Shown: positions 1 through 8,062 of the stretch, one piece after another
How positions within the stretch are numbered: the first letter of the stretch is position 1
Layout of the letters: every line of letters begins with the position of its first letter
Assembly: GCF_003008575.1 (NCBI RefSeq)
Contig: NZ_CP027667.1
Span: 1,926,501 to 1,990,500, forward strand
Origin: Melaminivora suipulveris
GTDB taxonomy: Bacteria; Pseudomonadota; Gammaproteobacteria; Burkholderiales; Burkholderiaceae_C
DNA length: 64,000 nucleotides
Direction of reading: 5' to 3'
Position numbers and translations under genes: made by a program
Notes under the pieces: model-generated
Seen by the model: only the letters and a program-made list of their open reading frames with translations
Database searches by the model: none
What the model was told of the DNA's origin: nothing

Positions 1-2
1 AG

Positions 3-407
3 GACCAGGACAGCCTGCTGCGTGGCGTGCGCCCCAACATCGTGCAGTCGATCCGCGCCTTCAGCGCGCACGAGCTGCAGGAGAGCGCACGCAACCTGGG
101 CCACCACTTCCTGTACGCCAATCTGGCGCACGCCCAGACCCGCCAGGACATCCTGGAACTGATCGCGCTGCAGTTCACCTTCCCGGCGCACTTCGGCAAG
201 AACTTCGACGCGCTGTACGACTGCCTGACCGACCCGCTGCACAAGTGCGGCCCGCAGCCGGGCTTCGTGGTGGTGCTGGAGCAGATTCCGGTCACGCCGA
301 AGTTCGACAAGGAAGTGCGCGAGCAGCTGCTGGACGTGTTCCGCGAGGCGGCCGATTACTGGGCCGACCGCAAGATCGCCTTCCGGTGCTTCTATTCTTT
401 TCTGTAG
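3..407 (+). CDS. Barstar family ribonuclease inhibitor, 5' end outside window
   Basis: The reading frame is open from the first bases, so the start lies upstream of the window. About 134 residues are visible, ending FRCFYSFL. The segment FPAHFGKNFDALYDCLTDPL matches the barstar core (a helix followed by the conserved Phe-Gly-Asn-Phe-Asp-Ala-Leu-Tyr-Asp motif), which in barstar contacts the barnase active site. Family members bind and block a small secreted guanyl-specific ribonuclease in the cytoplasm. The cognate ribonuclease is usually a neighbour, but nothing upstream is visible here. Coding character continues after the stop in another frame (see 404-601). Assignment to the family is firm; the target is not seen. 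Confidence 0.85.
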   Translation, partial: DQDSLLRGVRPNIVQSIRAFSAHELQESARNLGHHFLYANLAHAQTRQDILELIALQFTFPAHFGKNFDALYDCLTDPLHKCGPQPGFVVVLEQIPVTPKFDKEVREQLLDVFREAADYWADRKIAFRCFYSFL

Positions 408-601
408 CCCGTTCCGCAACCACCGGCCAGGTGGAACGGGCCAGCGAGGCGCCCCAAGGCGCCGCGCCCCAGGCCATGAGCATCGAGATCGTCCCGGCGG
501 GCGAGGAAAAAATGCCCACCGACGTGCTGGTGGACGTCTCGCCACTGGCGCTGCGCATGAGCAGCCCCTTCAACACCGGCTACTGGCTGTCTGCGGCATA
601 A
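404..601 (+). other. Out-of-frame coding-like tail behind the barstar gene
   Basis: Immediately after the barstar stop, the frame one base back stays open for about 65 codons with strong G/C preference in third positions, ending NTGYWLSAA and TAA. It has no ribosome binding site and no convincing start; the ATG at 476 is unsupported. It runs on from the barstar frame at the TTTT run at 398-401: one extra T there would join the two into one longer protein. It could be a frameshifted C-terminal extension, a decayed remnant, or a -1 slippage product. Confidence 0.4.
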
Positions 602-611
602 CACTCGGTAC

Positions 612-735
612 ATCCCCCTGAGGCGCTTCGCGCCTTCCCCCTTCCCTGGCGCTTCGCTTGGAAGGGGGACGACGCCAGCGGCCTGGCGAAGCCAGATCCG
701 CGGCGCCCGCTGGCCTGGCGCGCGCTGGAGCTGGT
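612..735 (+). repeat. GC-rich palindromic repeat, family B copy 1
   Basis: Begins CCCCCTGAGGCGCTTCGCG and contains a stem of CCCCCTTCC with GGAAGGGGG around a short loop, followed by GACGACGCCAGC. The same layout recurs at 34935-35040 and, on the other strand, at 57128-57283. It fills the gap between the barstar tail and rsmA. Confidence 0.7.
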
Positions 736-740
736 GCTTG

Positions 741-802
741 GGTCAAAACAGGCGTCAGCCGGCGTCCAGCAAGCGCAAACAGCTCTTATTTTTATAGTAA
801 TA
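741..802 (+). repeat. Dispersed hairpin element, family A copy 1
   Basis: Carries the family blocks GGTCAAAAC, AGCCGGCGT, CAAGCGC and the terminal AT-rich part AGCTCTTATTTTTATAG. The rsmA stop codon (TAA on the minus strand, 792-794) lies inside the element. Confidence 0.8.
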
Positions 803-1592
803 CCTGGGCCAGGGCCACGTATTCGGCCACGGGCACTTCCTCTGCGCGGCGTTGCAGGTCGAAGCCGCCGGACGCTTCGCGGGCGCTCAGCCAGGCGCCC
901 AGGGTGTGGCGCAGCAGCTTGCGGCGCTGGCTGAAGGCGACTTGCACCAGTTCCGACAGCAGCTGCACGTCCACTTCCGGCGGCTGGGCCAGCGGGACCA
1001 TGCGCACCACGGCGCTGTCCACGCGCGGCGGCGGCTCGAAGGCCTCGGGCGGCACGAACAGCACGTCTTCCATCGCATAGCGCCACTGCAGCATGACCGA
1101 CAGCCGGCCGTAGGCGGCGCTGGCCGGCGGCGCCACCATCCGGTCGATGACCTCCTTTTGCAGCATGAAGTGCTGGTCCTCGACGACGTGCACGTACTGC
1201 AGCAGGTGGAACAGGATGGGCGTGGAGATGTTGTAGGGCAGATTGCCCACGACTCTGATTTTTGTAGCGCCAAGCCTTTGCGCCACGCCGGCAAAGTCCA
1301 CTTTCAATACATCGGATTCGATCACGTCGAGCTGGCCGTGGCCGCGCAAGCGCGCGGCCAGGTCGCGGTCCAGCTCGATCACCGCCAGGCGGCCCAGGCG
1401 TTCGACCAGCGGCTGCGTCAGCGCCGCCAGGCCGGGGCCGATCTCCACCATGGGCTGGCCGGCGCGCGGCGCGATGGCGCGCACGATGGCGTCGATGATG
1501 GCCGGATCCGACAGGAAGTGTTGGCCGAAACGCTTGCGCGCCACGTGCGGCGCGCGACCGCCTGCGCCTGGCTTACCGTGGCCCTGGCTCAC
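792..1592 (-). CDS. rsmA: 16S rRNA (adenine(1518)-N(6)/adenine(1519)-N(6))-dimethyltransferase RsmA (KsgA)
   Basis: Transfers four methyl groups from SAM to the two adjacent adenines near the 3' end of 16S rRNA late in 30S assembly. The 266 aa product has KRFGQHFL at the start of the fold, the SAM-binding motif [10 protein letters not shown] at about 50-59 and the catalytic NLPY at 117-120, all typical of the KsgA/Dim1 family, at normal length. The GTG start overlaps the surA stop (GTGA), so it is probably translated from the surA message; the lptD-surA-rsmA order is common in proteobacteria. The stop codon is provided by a dispersed repeat element. Confidence 0.97.
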   Translation of the reverse strand: MSQGHGKPGAGGRAPHVARKRFGQHFLSDPAIIDAIVRAIAPRAGQPMVEIGPGLAALTQPLVERLGRLAVIELDRDLAARLRGHGQLDVIESDVLKVDFAGVAQRLGATKIRVVGNLPYNISTPILFHLLQYVHVVEDQHFMLQKEVIDRMVAPPASAAYGRLSVMLQWRYAMEDVLFVPPEAFEPPPRVDSAVVRMVPLAQPPEVDVQLLSELVQVAFSQRRKLLRHTLGAWLSAREASGGFDLQRRAEEVPVAEYVALAQVLL

Positions 1593-3001
1593 AGCTGCGG
1601 CGGCTCGCGGTACTCGACGTAGGCGCGCGCGCGCGCGTCGCGCAGCCAGTCGGCAAAGGCCTCGTCGAGCTTTTTCTCGCGCACCGTCTCGCGCACCATG
1701 TCGCGCTGCTGGCGCTGGCTCAGCTTGACCTCGCGGCGCTCCAGCAGCTGGATCAGGTGCACGCCGAAGCGCGACACCACGGGATGGCCGATCTCGCCCG
1801 GTGCCAGGCTGTTCAAGGCCTGCTCGAACTCGGGCACGAAGCGGCCGGGCAGCGCCCAGCCCAGGTCGCCGCCGTCCTTGGCGCTGCCGTCCTGCGAATG
1901 CTCGCGCGCCAGCTGCGCGAAGTCGGCCTGGCCGCCCACGACGCGGCTGCGCAGCTCCTCCAGGCGTTCGGCCGCCTGGCGCTCGGTGGTGCCCGGCTGG
2001 ATGCGCAGCAGGATGTGGCGCGCGTGGTTCTCGATGGCCGTGGGCGCGATGGCGCCGGCGCGGGCGCGCTCGACCACCTTCAGGATGTGGTAGCCGGCCG
2101 GCGAGCGCACCGGCCCGACCAGCGTGCCCGCCGGCACGCCGCGTGTGCTGCTCACGAACAGGTCCGGGTAGCGGTCGGCCGGGCGCAGGCCCAGCTCGCC
2201 GCCGCGCGTGGCCTCGGGCGCGTCGGAGTATTCGCGCGCCGCCTGCGCGAAGTCGCCACCGGCCTTGAGCTGCGCCATGACTTGGCTGGCGCGCTTTTCG
2301 CGCTCGGCGGCCTGCACCGGTGTGGCGTCCTCGGGCACGCGGATGAAGATGTGGCCCAGGTTCAGCTCCAGCTGGTCGCTGCCGGCGGCCTGCTGCTGCT
2401 CGCGCAGGTACTGGTCGACATCCAGGTCGGTCACGCGCACACGCGCCTCCACATCGCGCTCGCGCACGCGCAGCGCCAGCAGCTGCGTGCGCAGCTCCTC
2501 GCGGAAGCGCTCGCGGCTCACGCCGTCGGCCGCCAGGCGCCGGTGCATCTCCTCGACGCTGACATCGTTTTGCCGCGCCACGGACTGCTCGGCCTGATCG
2601 ATGGCCCAGTCGTCGACCTTGATGCCGCCCTCGCGCGCCAGCTGCACCTGCACGCGCTCCAGGATCAGCCGCTCCATCGCCTCGCGCGCCAGTACCTCGC
2701 GCGGCGGCGCGTCCTGCCCGCCGAGCTGCTGCACCAGGCGCGCGGCGCGCTGGCGCACCTCGTTGTTGGTGATGGGCTCGGAATTGACCACGGCCACGAT
2801 GTAGTCGGCCGCGCGCGGCGCCGACAGGCCGGCGGAGCCCGAGCCACCCACTGGCGGCAGCGCGGTGGCGGTGGCGGGCAGGCGCGGTGCGGCGCTACCC
2901 GGCGGCGCGCGCAGGCCCTGCGCAAGCGCGGGCGGCAGGCCGAGCGATGCGGCCAGCACGGACAGGCCGGCCAGGCCGTGGAGGGATGCGCGGAGTGTCA
3001 T
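1589..3001 (-). CDS. surA: Periplasmic chaperone and peptidyl-prolyl isomerase SurA
   Basis: Escorts unfolded outer-membrane proteins, including LptD, through the periplasm to the BAM complex. The 470 aa protein has an N-terminal signal peptide with cleavage likely after ALA at about 27, a SurA N-terminal chaperone domain at about 65-190, and two parvulin (PpiC) domains at about 212-312 and 325-425, each with the HI-x-LR or HIFIR strand and a GGELG/GGDLGW segment. It follows lptD with a gap of about 70 bases and overlaps rsmA by four bases, giving an lptD-surA-rsmA operon. Confidence 0.97.
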   Translation of the reverse strand: MTLRASLHGLAGLSVLAASLGLPPALAQGLRAPPGSAAPRLPATATALPPVGGSGSAGLSAPRAADYIVAVVNSEPITNNEVRQRAARLVQQLGGQDAPPREVLAREAMERLILERVQVQLAREGGIKVDDWAIDQAEQSVARQNDVSVEEMHRRLAADGVSRERFREELRTQLLALRVRERDVEARVRVTDLDVDQYLREQQQAAGSDQLELNLGHIFIRVPEDATPVQAAEREKRASQVMAQLKAGGDFAQAAREYSDAPEATRGGELGLRPADRYPDLFVSSTRGVPAGTLVGPVRSPAGYHILKVVERARAGAIAPTAIENHARHILLRIQPGTTERQAAERLEELRSRVVGGQADFAQLAREHSQDGSAKDGGDLGWALPGRFVPEFEQALNSLAPGEIGHPVVSRFGVHLIQLLERREVKLSQRQQRDMVRETVREKKLDEAFADWLRDARARAYVEYREPPQL

Positions 3002-3071
3002 GGCGTTTGGCGAGAAATGTGGTGCTGCGGCGATGCGGCCGCTCAGGCTGTGGAGGCCGCGTGACGAGCCG

Positions 3072-5558
3072 TCAATCGTACTGGCTGAAGCGGCTGGGCA
3101 CGGGGGCGTTTTCGCGCAGGCCCTGGTAGCGCGGCACGTGCTGGCGCAGCGTGGCCAGCGGGTTGGCGCCCAGCGACAGGCGCGAGAAACCCAGGAATTC
3201 GAGCTGCAGCATGACGCGCGTGCTGGAGCTGTCCAGGCTGCGCTGCAATCGCTCCAGCACCACGCGGCCGATCCAGCAGCAACTCTCGTACTCCAGGCCG
3301 ATGATGGTGTCCACGAGCTTGCGATCCTGCAGGCTGTAGTTCAGCCGGCCCACGCTGTACCAGCGGCCGGCGCCCTGCGCGGGGCTGGTGCGGTCGTCGC
3401 CCCACAGGCGGTTCAGGGGCCATTGCCAGCCGATGTCGAGCTGCTTGTCCGGCACGGTGATCAGGTCGGTCACCTTCTGCATGCGGTAGGCGGCGCTCAC
3501 CGTGCGGTAGGCGCCGGGCGAGTAGCGCGCGGCCACGGTGCTGCGCATGAATTCGCCGTTCTTGGGGTTGTACTGCACCGTGGCGTCCAGGCCCCAGGCC
3601 GGCGTCCAGTTGATGCCCGCGCCCAGCAGCACGTCCGACAGCCGTTCGCTGACCACCGGCGCGCCCGGCATGGTCACGCGCTGGTCGGAAAAGCGCAGGC
3701 GCTGCGCGATGCCGAAGCGCGCCGCCTCGGCGCCGGTGTCCGGATCGAGCAGCCGGGTCGTGGCGCCCAGGGTCAGCAGGTTGTTGTCGGCGATGCGGTC
3801 GTTGCCGCCAAAGGCGTTCTCGGTGTAGACGGTGGCGAAGTTGAAGTCCATGGCCGCCGTGTCGTACACCGGCAGCATGCTCTGGTCGCGGTACGGCGTG
3901 TAGGTGTAGAAGGCGCGCGGCTCCAGGGTTTGCAAAAAGCTGCGGCCAAAAAAATTGGCGTCGCGCTCGAAGACCAGGCCGCTGTCCAGGCTGAAGGTGG
4001 GCAGCACGCGCGAGGCCGACAGCCGCCCGCCGGGCAGCGGATCGTCGAACTGGTAGCTGGTGGCGTGCAGCTGCAGGCGCGGCGTGACAAAGCCCGCCGG
4101 CGCCAGGAACGGCCGGCTGACCTGCGCCAGCGCGTAGCCGCGCCGCGCGTTGGGCTGGGCGTACCAGCGCCGGTCGGCGGAGAAATGCGTGTAGTCGGCG
4201 TCCACGCTGGCGTCCAGGCCCAGGCCCAGGCCCAGGCCGGAGGGCGCCGGCGCAAAGCGCCAGTGCAGCTGCGGCAGGCGGTCGTAGGGCGGGGTGATGG
4301 GCGCCAGCGGGTCCTGCAGCGTCTGCCACTTGAGCACGCGCAGCGAGGCGCTGTTGGCGCCCAGCGCCCAGTTCAGGCTGCCCTCGCCGGACAGCAGGCG
4401 CTCGGCCTGTTGCCGCGTGGCGCTGCCACCGCCGCCGACGATGCTGCCGCGCTGAGTGAAGTCGCGCCAGTAGTCGTCGTCGCTCACGCGGCGGATGTTC
4501 AGACCCAGCCCCACGCCACCCAGGGGCGTGGGGAGCACCTGCGAATGCAGGCCGCGCCAGGCCCAGCGGTCGCGCTGGCGCAGGCTGTCGTTCGGCATCA
4601 CCTGCGCCGCCAGCTCGCCGCTGTAGCTCGGCTCCAGGTAGCGGAACTCGCCGGCCAGCGACACGCCGCGGCGCGTCATCAGCATGGGCGTGATGGTCGC
4701 GTCGCGGTTGGGTGCGATGTTCCAGTAGTACGGCTGGGCGTATTCGAAGCCGCTCACGCTGTCCAGGCCGAAAGTCGGCGGCAGCAGGCCCGACTTGCGC
4801 TTGTCGGACAACGGAAAGCTGATCGCCGGCACCGGCAGGATGGGCACGCCCTTGAACTCCAGCACGCCGGCCTCGGCGTAACCCACGTCCTCGGTCTGGT
4901 CCAGCTCGATGCGCCGCGCGCGCAGGATCCAGTCGGGCTGCCAGGTCGCCTCGTCGGTGCGCTGGCAGGTGGTGTAGGTGGCCTGGTGCACCACGGAATG
5001 GTCGCGGTCGATGAAGTCCACGCGCGCCGCTTCGCCATGCGCGCCGGTGGCCAGGAAGCGGTAGCGCGCGTCGCTGAAAAAACCGTGGAAAGCGTCGACC
5101 TCCATGTCCAGCAGCGTGCCTGCATAGCGGTTGCCGGCGTTGTTGATGCGCACGTGGCCGCTGGCGCGGGCGCGGTCGGCCGGCACGTCGTAGTGCATGC
5201 GGTCGGCGTGGATCACCGTGTCGCCCCGGCGCAGCTCGGCGTTGCCCTCGATGGTGGCCTCGACGTCGGGCTGGCCCGAGAGCTGGTCGCCGCGCACGAA
5301 CACCGGCTGCTGCGCGCGGATGGCCGGGGGCAGCGCCTCCTGCAGTTCGGGGCTGGCGCGCAGCGGCGGCGGCGCGTCGCCGGTCTGCGCCAGCGCGGCC
5401 AGCGGCGCGCTGCACAGCATGAGCGCCGCCAGCCGGGCTAGGGGGCGGCGCGGCGGCAGACGGTGCGGGGAAGGACGGCGGTCAGAAGCGGGCACGGGCG
5501 AAAAGGCGGACGGCAGCGCGGGGCGGAAGGTGGCGCTGCCTAAAATCTGATTATCCAT
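3072..5558 (-). CDS. lptD: LPS-assembly outer-membrane protein LptD
   Basis: Forms with LptE the outer-membrane translocon that inserts lipopolysaccharide into the outer leaflet. From the ATG at 5558 the product is 828 aa: an unusually long N-terminus before a hydrophobic signal ending near ALAQ, an OstA/LptA-like periplasmic domain (about 80-250), and a long beta-barrel region with alternating aromatic strands ending in RFSQYD. A GTG at 5495 would give a more normal signal peptide and is a plausible alternative start. The ATG overlaps head-to-head by two bases with the ATG of the divergent kinase gene at 5557, so each promoter must lie inside the other gene. SurA, encoded next, is its chaperone. 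Confidence 0.95.
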   Translation of the reverse strand: MDNQILGSATFRPALPSAFSPVPASDRRPSPHRLPPRRPLARLAALMLCSAPLAALAQTGDAPPPLRASPELQEALPPAIRAQQPVFVRGDQLSGQPDVEATIEGNAELRRGDTVIHADRMHYDVPADRARASGHVRINNAGNRYAGTLLDMEVDAFHGFFSDARYRFLATGAHGEAARVDFIDRDHSVVHQATYTTCQRTDEATWQPDWILRARRIELDQTEDVGYAEAGVLEFKGVPILPVPAISFPLSDKRKSGLLPPTFGLDSVSGFEYAQPYYWNIAPNRDATITPMLMTRRGVSLAGEFRYLEPSYSGELAAQVMPNDSLRQRDRWAWRGLHSQVLPTPLGGVGLGLNIRRVSDDDYWRDFTQRGSIVGGGGSATRQQAERLLSGEGSLNWALGANSASLRVLKWQTLQDPLAPITPPYDRLPQLHWRFAPAPSGLGLGLGLDASVDADYTHFSADRRWYAQPNARRGYALAQVSRPFLAPAGFVTPRLQLHATSYQFDDPLPGGRLSASRVLPTFSLDSGLVFERDANFFGRSFLQTLEPRAFYTYTPYRDQSMLPVYDTAAMDFNFATVYTENAFGGNDRIADNNLLTLGATTRLLDPDTGAEAARFGIAQRLRFSDQRVTMPGAPVVSERLSDVLLGAGINWTPAWGLDATVQYNPKNGEFMRSTVAARYSPGAYRTVSAAYRMQKVTDLITVPDKQLDIGWQWPLNRLWGDDRTSPAQGAGRWYSVGRLNYSLQDRKLVDTIIGLEYESCCWIGRVVLERLQRSLDSSSTRVMLQLEFLGFSRLSLGANPLATLRQHVPRYQGLRENAPVPSRFSQYD

Positions 5559-6666
5559 GAGCGACTTCCCTGCTTCCGCCCCCTCCTCGACGGCGTCCGC
5601 GCCTGTGACCTGGTCCGACCCGGATCGCCAGCGCGCCTTCGAGGCATGGTTGGCGCCCCTGGCTGAGCTGCACCAGCTGCAGCGGCGCACCCTGCGTCCG
5701 GCCTCCAGCGACGCCAGCTTTCGCCGCTATCTGCGCGTCGATGCGCAGGGCGGCGCCACCTTCATCGTCATGGACGCTCCGCCGCGGCTGGAGGACTGCC
5801 GCCCCTTCGTGCACGTGCAGGCGCTGATGCAGGAAGCTGGCCTCTTGGTGCCGCAGATCCTGGCCTGGGACGAGGCGCAGGGCTTCATGTTGCTGTCCGA
5901 CGTGGGCCGCCAGACAGTGATCGAGCGCCTGGACGAGCGCGACCCGCAGGCCGCGCACGCCTGGTACATGCAAGCCGTGGACGTGCTGCTGGACTGGCAG
6001 CGCGCCACGCGAGAGGGCGCCCTGCCGCCCTACGACGAGGCGCTGCTGCGGCGCGAGTTGCAACTGTTTCCAGACTGGTACATCGCGCGCCACCGCGGCG
6101 TGCAGCTCACCGAGGCGCAGCAGCAGGTGCTGGCGCGCAGCTTCGACGCCATCGTGCGGGACAACCTGGCGGCGCCGCGCGTGTTCGTGCATCGCGACTT
6201 CATGATGCGCAACCTGATGCCGGGCGCGGATGGGCGCCTGGCGGTGCTGGATTTTCAGGACGCGGTGCTGGGCCCCATCACCTACGACATCGCCAGCCTG
6301 CTGCGCGACGCCTTCATCAGCTGGGACGAGGAATTCGTCATCGACATCACCGTGCGCTACTGGGAGCGCGCGCGCCGCGCCGGCCTGCTGGGCGCGCAAA
6401 GCGCCAGCGGCTTCGGTGCCGACTTTGGCGAGTTCTACCGCGCCGTGGACTGGATGGCGCTGCAGCGGCACCTGAAGGTCGCCGGCATCTTCGCGCGCCT
6501 GACCTTGCGCGACGGCAAGCCGCGCTATTTGGCGGATGCGCCGCGTTTCATCGGCTACATCCGCCAGACCTGCGGACGCTACCGCGAGCTGGCGCCGCTC
6601 GCGCGCCTGGTGGACGAGATCGAAGGCACGCAAGCAGCGGCGGGCTGGGCCTTTGGGCGCATGTGA
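5557..6666 (+). CDS. amgK: AmgK-type aminosugar kinase (N-acetylmuramate/N-acetylglucosamine anomeric kinase family)
   Basis: 369 aa member of the aminoglycoside phosphotransferase (APH) fold. SSDASFRRYLR at 50-60 is the glycine-poor nucleotide loop, VHRDFMMRN at 211-219 the catalytic loop with Asp214, and LDFQDA at 231-236 the metal-binding Asp. This family, next to lptD in Pseudomonas and many betaproteobacteria, phosphorylates recycled MurNAc at C1 for peptidoglycan recycling. The usual partner murU (nucleotidyltransferase) does not follow; rsmE does. The function is inferred from family and position. Earlier annotations would call it a phosphotransferase. Confidence 0.85.
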   Translation: MSDFPASAPSSTASAPVTWSDPDRQRAFEAWLAPLAELHQLQRRTLRPASSDASFRRYLRVDAQGGATFIVMDAPPRLEDCRPFVHVQALMQEAGLLVPQILAWDEAQGFMLLSDVGRQTVIERLDERDPQAAHAWYMQAVDVLLDWQRATREGALPPYDEALLRRELQLFPDWYIARHRGVQLTEAQQQVLARSFDAIVRDNLAAPRVFVHRDFMMRNLMPGADGRLAVLDFQDAVLGPITYDIASLLRDAFISWDEEFVIDITVRYWERARRAGLLGAQSASGFGADFGEFYRAVDWMALQRHLKVAGIFARLTLRDGKPRYLADAPRFIGYIRQTCGRYRELAPLARLVDEIEGTQAAAGWAFGRM

Positions 6667-6682
6667 GGGGTCTGGCGGCCGA

Positions 6683-6748
6683 CTTTTGCATGAAACATGC
6701 CTTGAGTCGGCGTGAATCAATGACATGTAGCTATATTTTCAATAGCAA
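6683..6748 (+). repeat. Dispersed hairpin element, family A copy 2
   Basis: Contains TTGAGTCGGCGTGAATCAA and the terminal palindrome GCTAT-attttca-ATAGC (6730-6745). It ends directly against the rsmE ATG, so it forms the whole intergenic leader. Confidence 0.9.
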
Positions 6749-7465
6749 ATGCCCCGCTTTCATTGTCCCCTGCCGCTGAGCGCAGGCGCCCGCATCGACC
6801 TGCCGCCCACCGCCGCGCGCCACGTGCAGGTGCTGCGCCTGCAGCCGGGCGACGCGATCACGCTGTTCGACGGCTCAGGCGGCGAATGGGCTGCCAGCGT
6901 GGCGCGCATGGGCCGCGCTGACGTGGCCGTGGACGTGCTGGAGCACCAGGCCATCGAGCGCGAGGCCGCGCGCGCCGTGCACCTGGTGGTGGGCATGCCG
7001 GCCAACGAGCGCATGGACTGGCTGGTGGAAAAAGCCACCGAGCTGGGTGCCGCCAGCATCCAGCCGGTGGCCGCCGCGCGCAGCGTGCTGAAACTCTCCG
7101 GCGAGCGCGCCGAACGCCGGCAAGCACATTGGCAGGCCATCGCCGCCGGCGCCTGCGAACAGTGCGGCCGCAACCGCGTGCCGCCCGTCGCCGCCCCGCT
7201 GCCGCTGGCCGAATGGCTGCGCCGGGCGCCCGCGTCCGGCACGCGCCTGATGCTGTCGCTGCGCACCGGCAGCCAGGCCGTGGCGCAGGCCGCCGGTGGC
7301 GCGGATGAGGTCTGGGTGCTGCACGGCCCCGAGGGCGGCCTCACCGGCCAAGAGGAGGATGCCGCCCTGGCCCACGGCTTTACCCCTGCCAGCCTGGGCC
7401 CGCGCGTGCTGCGCGCCGAGACGGCTTCGGTGGCGGCGCTGGCGTTGCTGACGTTGGGCGGTTGA
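6749..7465 (+). CDS. rsmE: 16S rRNA (uracil(1498)-N(3))-methyltransferase RsmE
   Basis: Methylates N3 of U1498 in 16S rRNA with SAM. The 238 aa protein has the N-terminal PUA-like barrel (HVQVLRLQPGDAITLFDG at about 25-42) and a SPOUT methyltransferase domain with the C-terminal knot: LHGPEGGLTGQEE and LGPRVLRAETA. The length is normal. No ribosome binding site is visible; the gene starts immediately behind a repeat element. The stop lies inside the left arm of a 22 bp inverted duplication shared with the toxin remnant downstream. Confidence 0.96.
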   Translation: MPRFHCPLPLSAGARIDLPPTAARHVQVLRLQPGDAITLFDGSGGEWAASVARMGRADVAVDVLEHQAIEREAARAVHLVVGMPANERMDWLVEKATELGAASIQPVAAARSVLKLSGERAERRQAHWQAIAAGACEQCGRNRVPPVAAPLPLAEWLRRAPASGTRLMLSLRTGSQAVAQAAGGADEVWVLHGPEGGLTGQEEDAALAHGFTPASLGPRVLRAETASVAALALLTLGG

Positions 7466-7547
7466 GCGCTGCATCCGCCAAACCGGGAGCGCTTGCGACG
7501 CTGGACCGCTGTGCGTGGCGGAACCGTTTGGCGGATGCAGCGCTCAA
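7462..7547. repeat. Perfect 22 bp inverted repeat (7462-7483 and 7526-7547)
   Basis: The two 22-base arms are exact reverse complements with 42 bases between them. The right arm is ordinary toxin coding sequence (encoding NRLADAAL); the left arm holds the rsmE stop codon. It looks like an inverted duplication of toxin sequence formed when the 5' part of the toxin gene was lost. Confidence 0.9.
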
Positions 7548-7656
7548 GGGCGACCGCCGCGGGCAGCACAGCATCCGCATCAACGACCAGTGGCGTCTTT
7601 GCTTCGCCTGGCATGACGACGGCGCCTACCGGGTCGAAATCGTGGACTACCACTAG
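7462..7656 (+). pseudogene. higB: HigB/RelE-type toxin remnant, 5'-truncated
   Basis: Only the C-terminal part of a HigB-family mRNA interferase is recognisable: about 44 residues from NRLADAALKGDRRG through SIRINDQWRLCF to VEIVDYH, which is the normal end of the family. Intact members are about 90 residues; here the preceding sequence is unrelated and runs straight into the rsmE stop, with only a TTG as a possible start and no ribosome binding site. The missing N-terminal helices are part of the RelE fold, so an active toxin is unlikely. The antitoxin gene follows intact after nine bases. Confidence 0.75.
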
Positions 7657-7665
7657 GAGAAAAAC

Positions 7666-7971
7666 ATGGCCGAACTGCTGGAGGAAATCCATCCCGGCGA
7701 AGTCCTGCTGGAGGACTTCATGAAGCCCATGGGCATCTCGGCTCGCCAGCTGGCGGCCGACATCGACGTATCGCCCAGCCGGATCAGCGATCTGGTCAAC
7801 GGCAGACGTCCCATCACGGCCGATACCGCCCTGCGCCTGGGGCTGTTCTTCGGCATGGAACCGCGCTTTTGGATGAACCTGCAAACCGAGCACGACATGC
7901 GCATCGCCGCCCGCACGCTGCACGACAAGATCGCTCCCAGAATTCGCGTCTTCCAGCCTGACACGGCGTGA
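7666..7971 (+). CDS. higA: HigA-family addiction module antitoxin
   Basis: 101 aa DNA-binding protein of the HigA/VapI type: HPGEVLLEDFMKPMGIS, then a helix-turn-helix (QLAADIDVSPSRISDLVNG at about 28-46), then RPITADTALRLGLFFG and the WMNLQ element typical of the family. HigA neutralises HigB and represses its own operon. A ribosome binding site (AGGAG) precedes the ATG. The toxin upstream is truncated, so this is probably a surviving solitary antitoxin. Confidence 0.93.
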   Translation: MAELLEEIHPGEVLLEDFMKPMGISARQLAADIDVSPSRISDLVNGRRPITADTALRLGLFFGMEPRFWMNLQTEHDMRIAARTLHDKIAPRIRVFQPDTA

Positions 7972-8002
7972 ATGGCCTGTCGAGTCAGCCTGCTGCCTGG
8001 CT

Positions 8003-8058
8003 TCAGGATTAATAGCAAACAATCGTTGCAATACGCCGACCGAAGCCGTTTTTCTTCG
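8003..8058 (-). repeat. Dispersed hairpin element, family A copy 3 (reverse)
   Basis: Reverse copy, weaker than the others: ATAGCAAACAATCGTTG, then ATACGCCGACCGAAG and GCCGTTTTT. It sits between the convergent ends of higA and the hydrolase gene. Confidence 0.65.
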
Positions 8059-8062
8059 GAAA

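Noticed and set aside
2865..5441. 858-codon plus-strand open frame opposite lptD and surA
   Set aside because: Shadow frame of the high-GC minus-strand genes; Ala/Arg/Gln/His-rich with no domain, and LptD and SurA explain the region fully.
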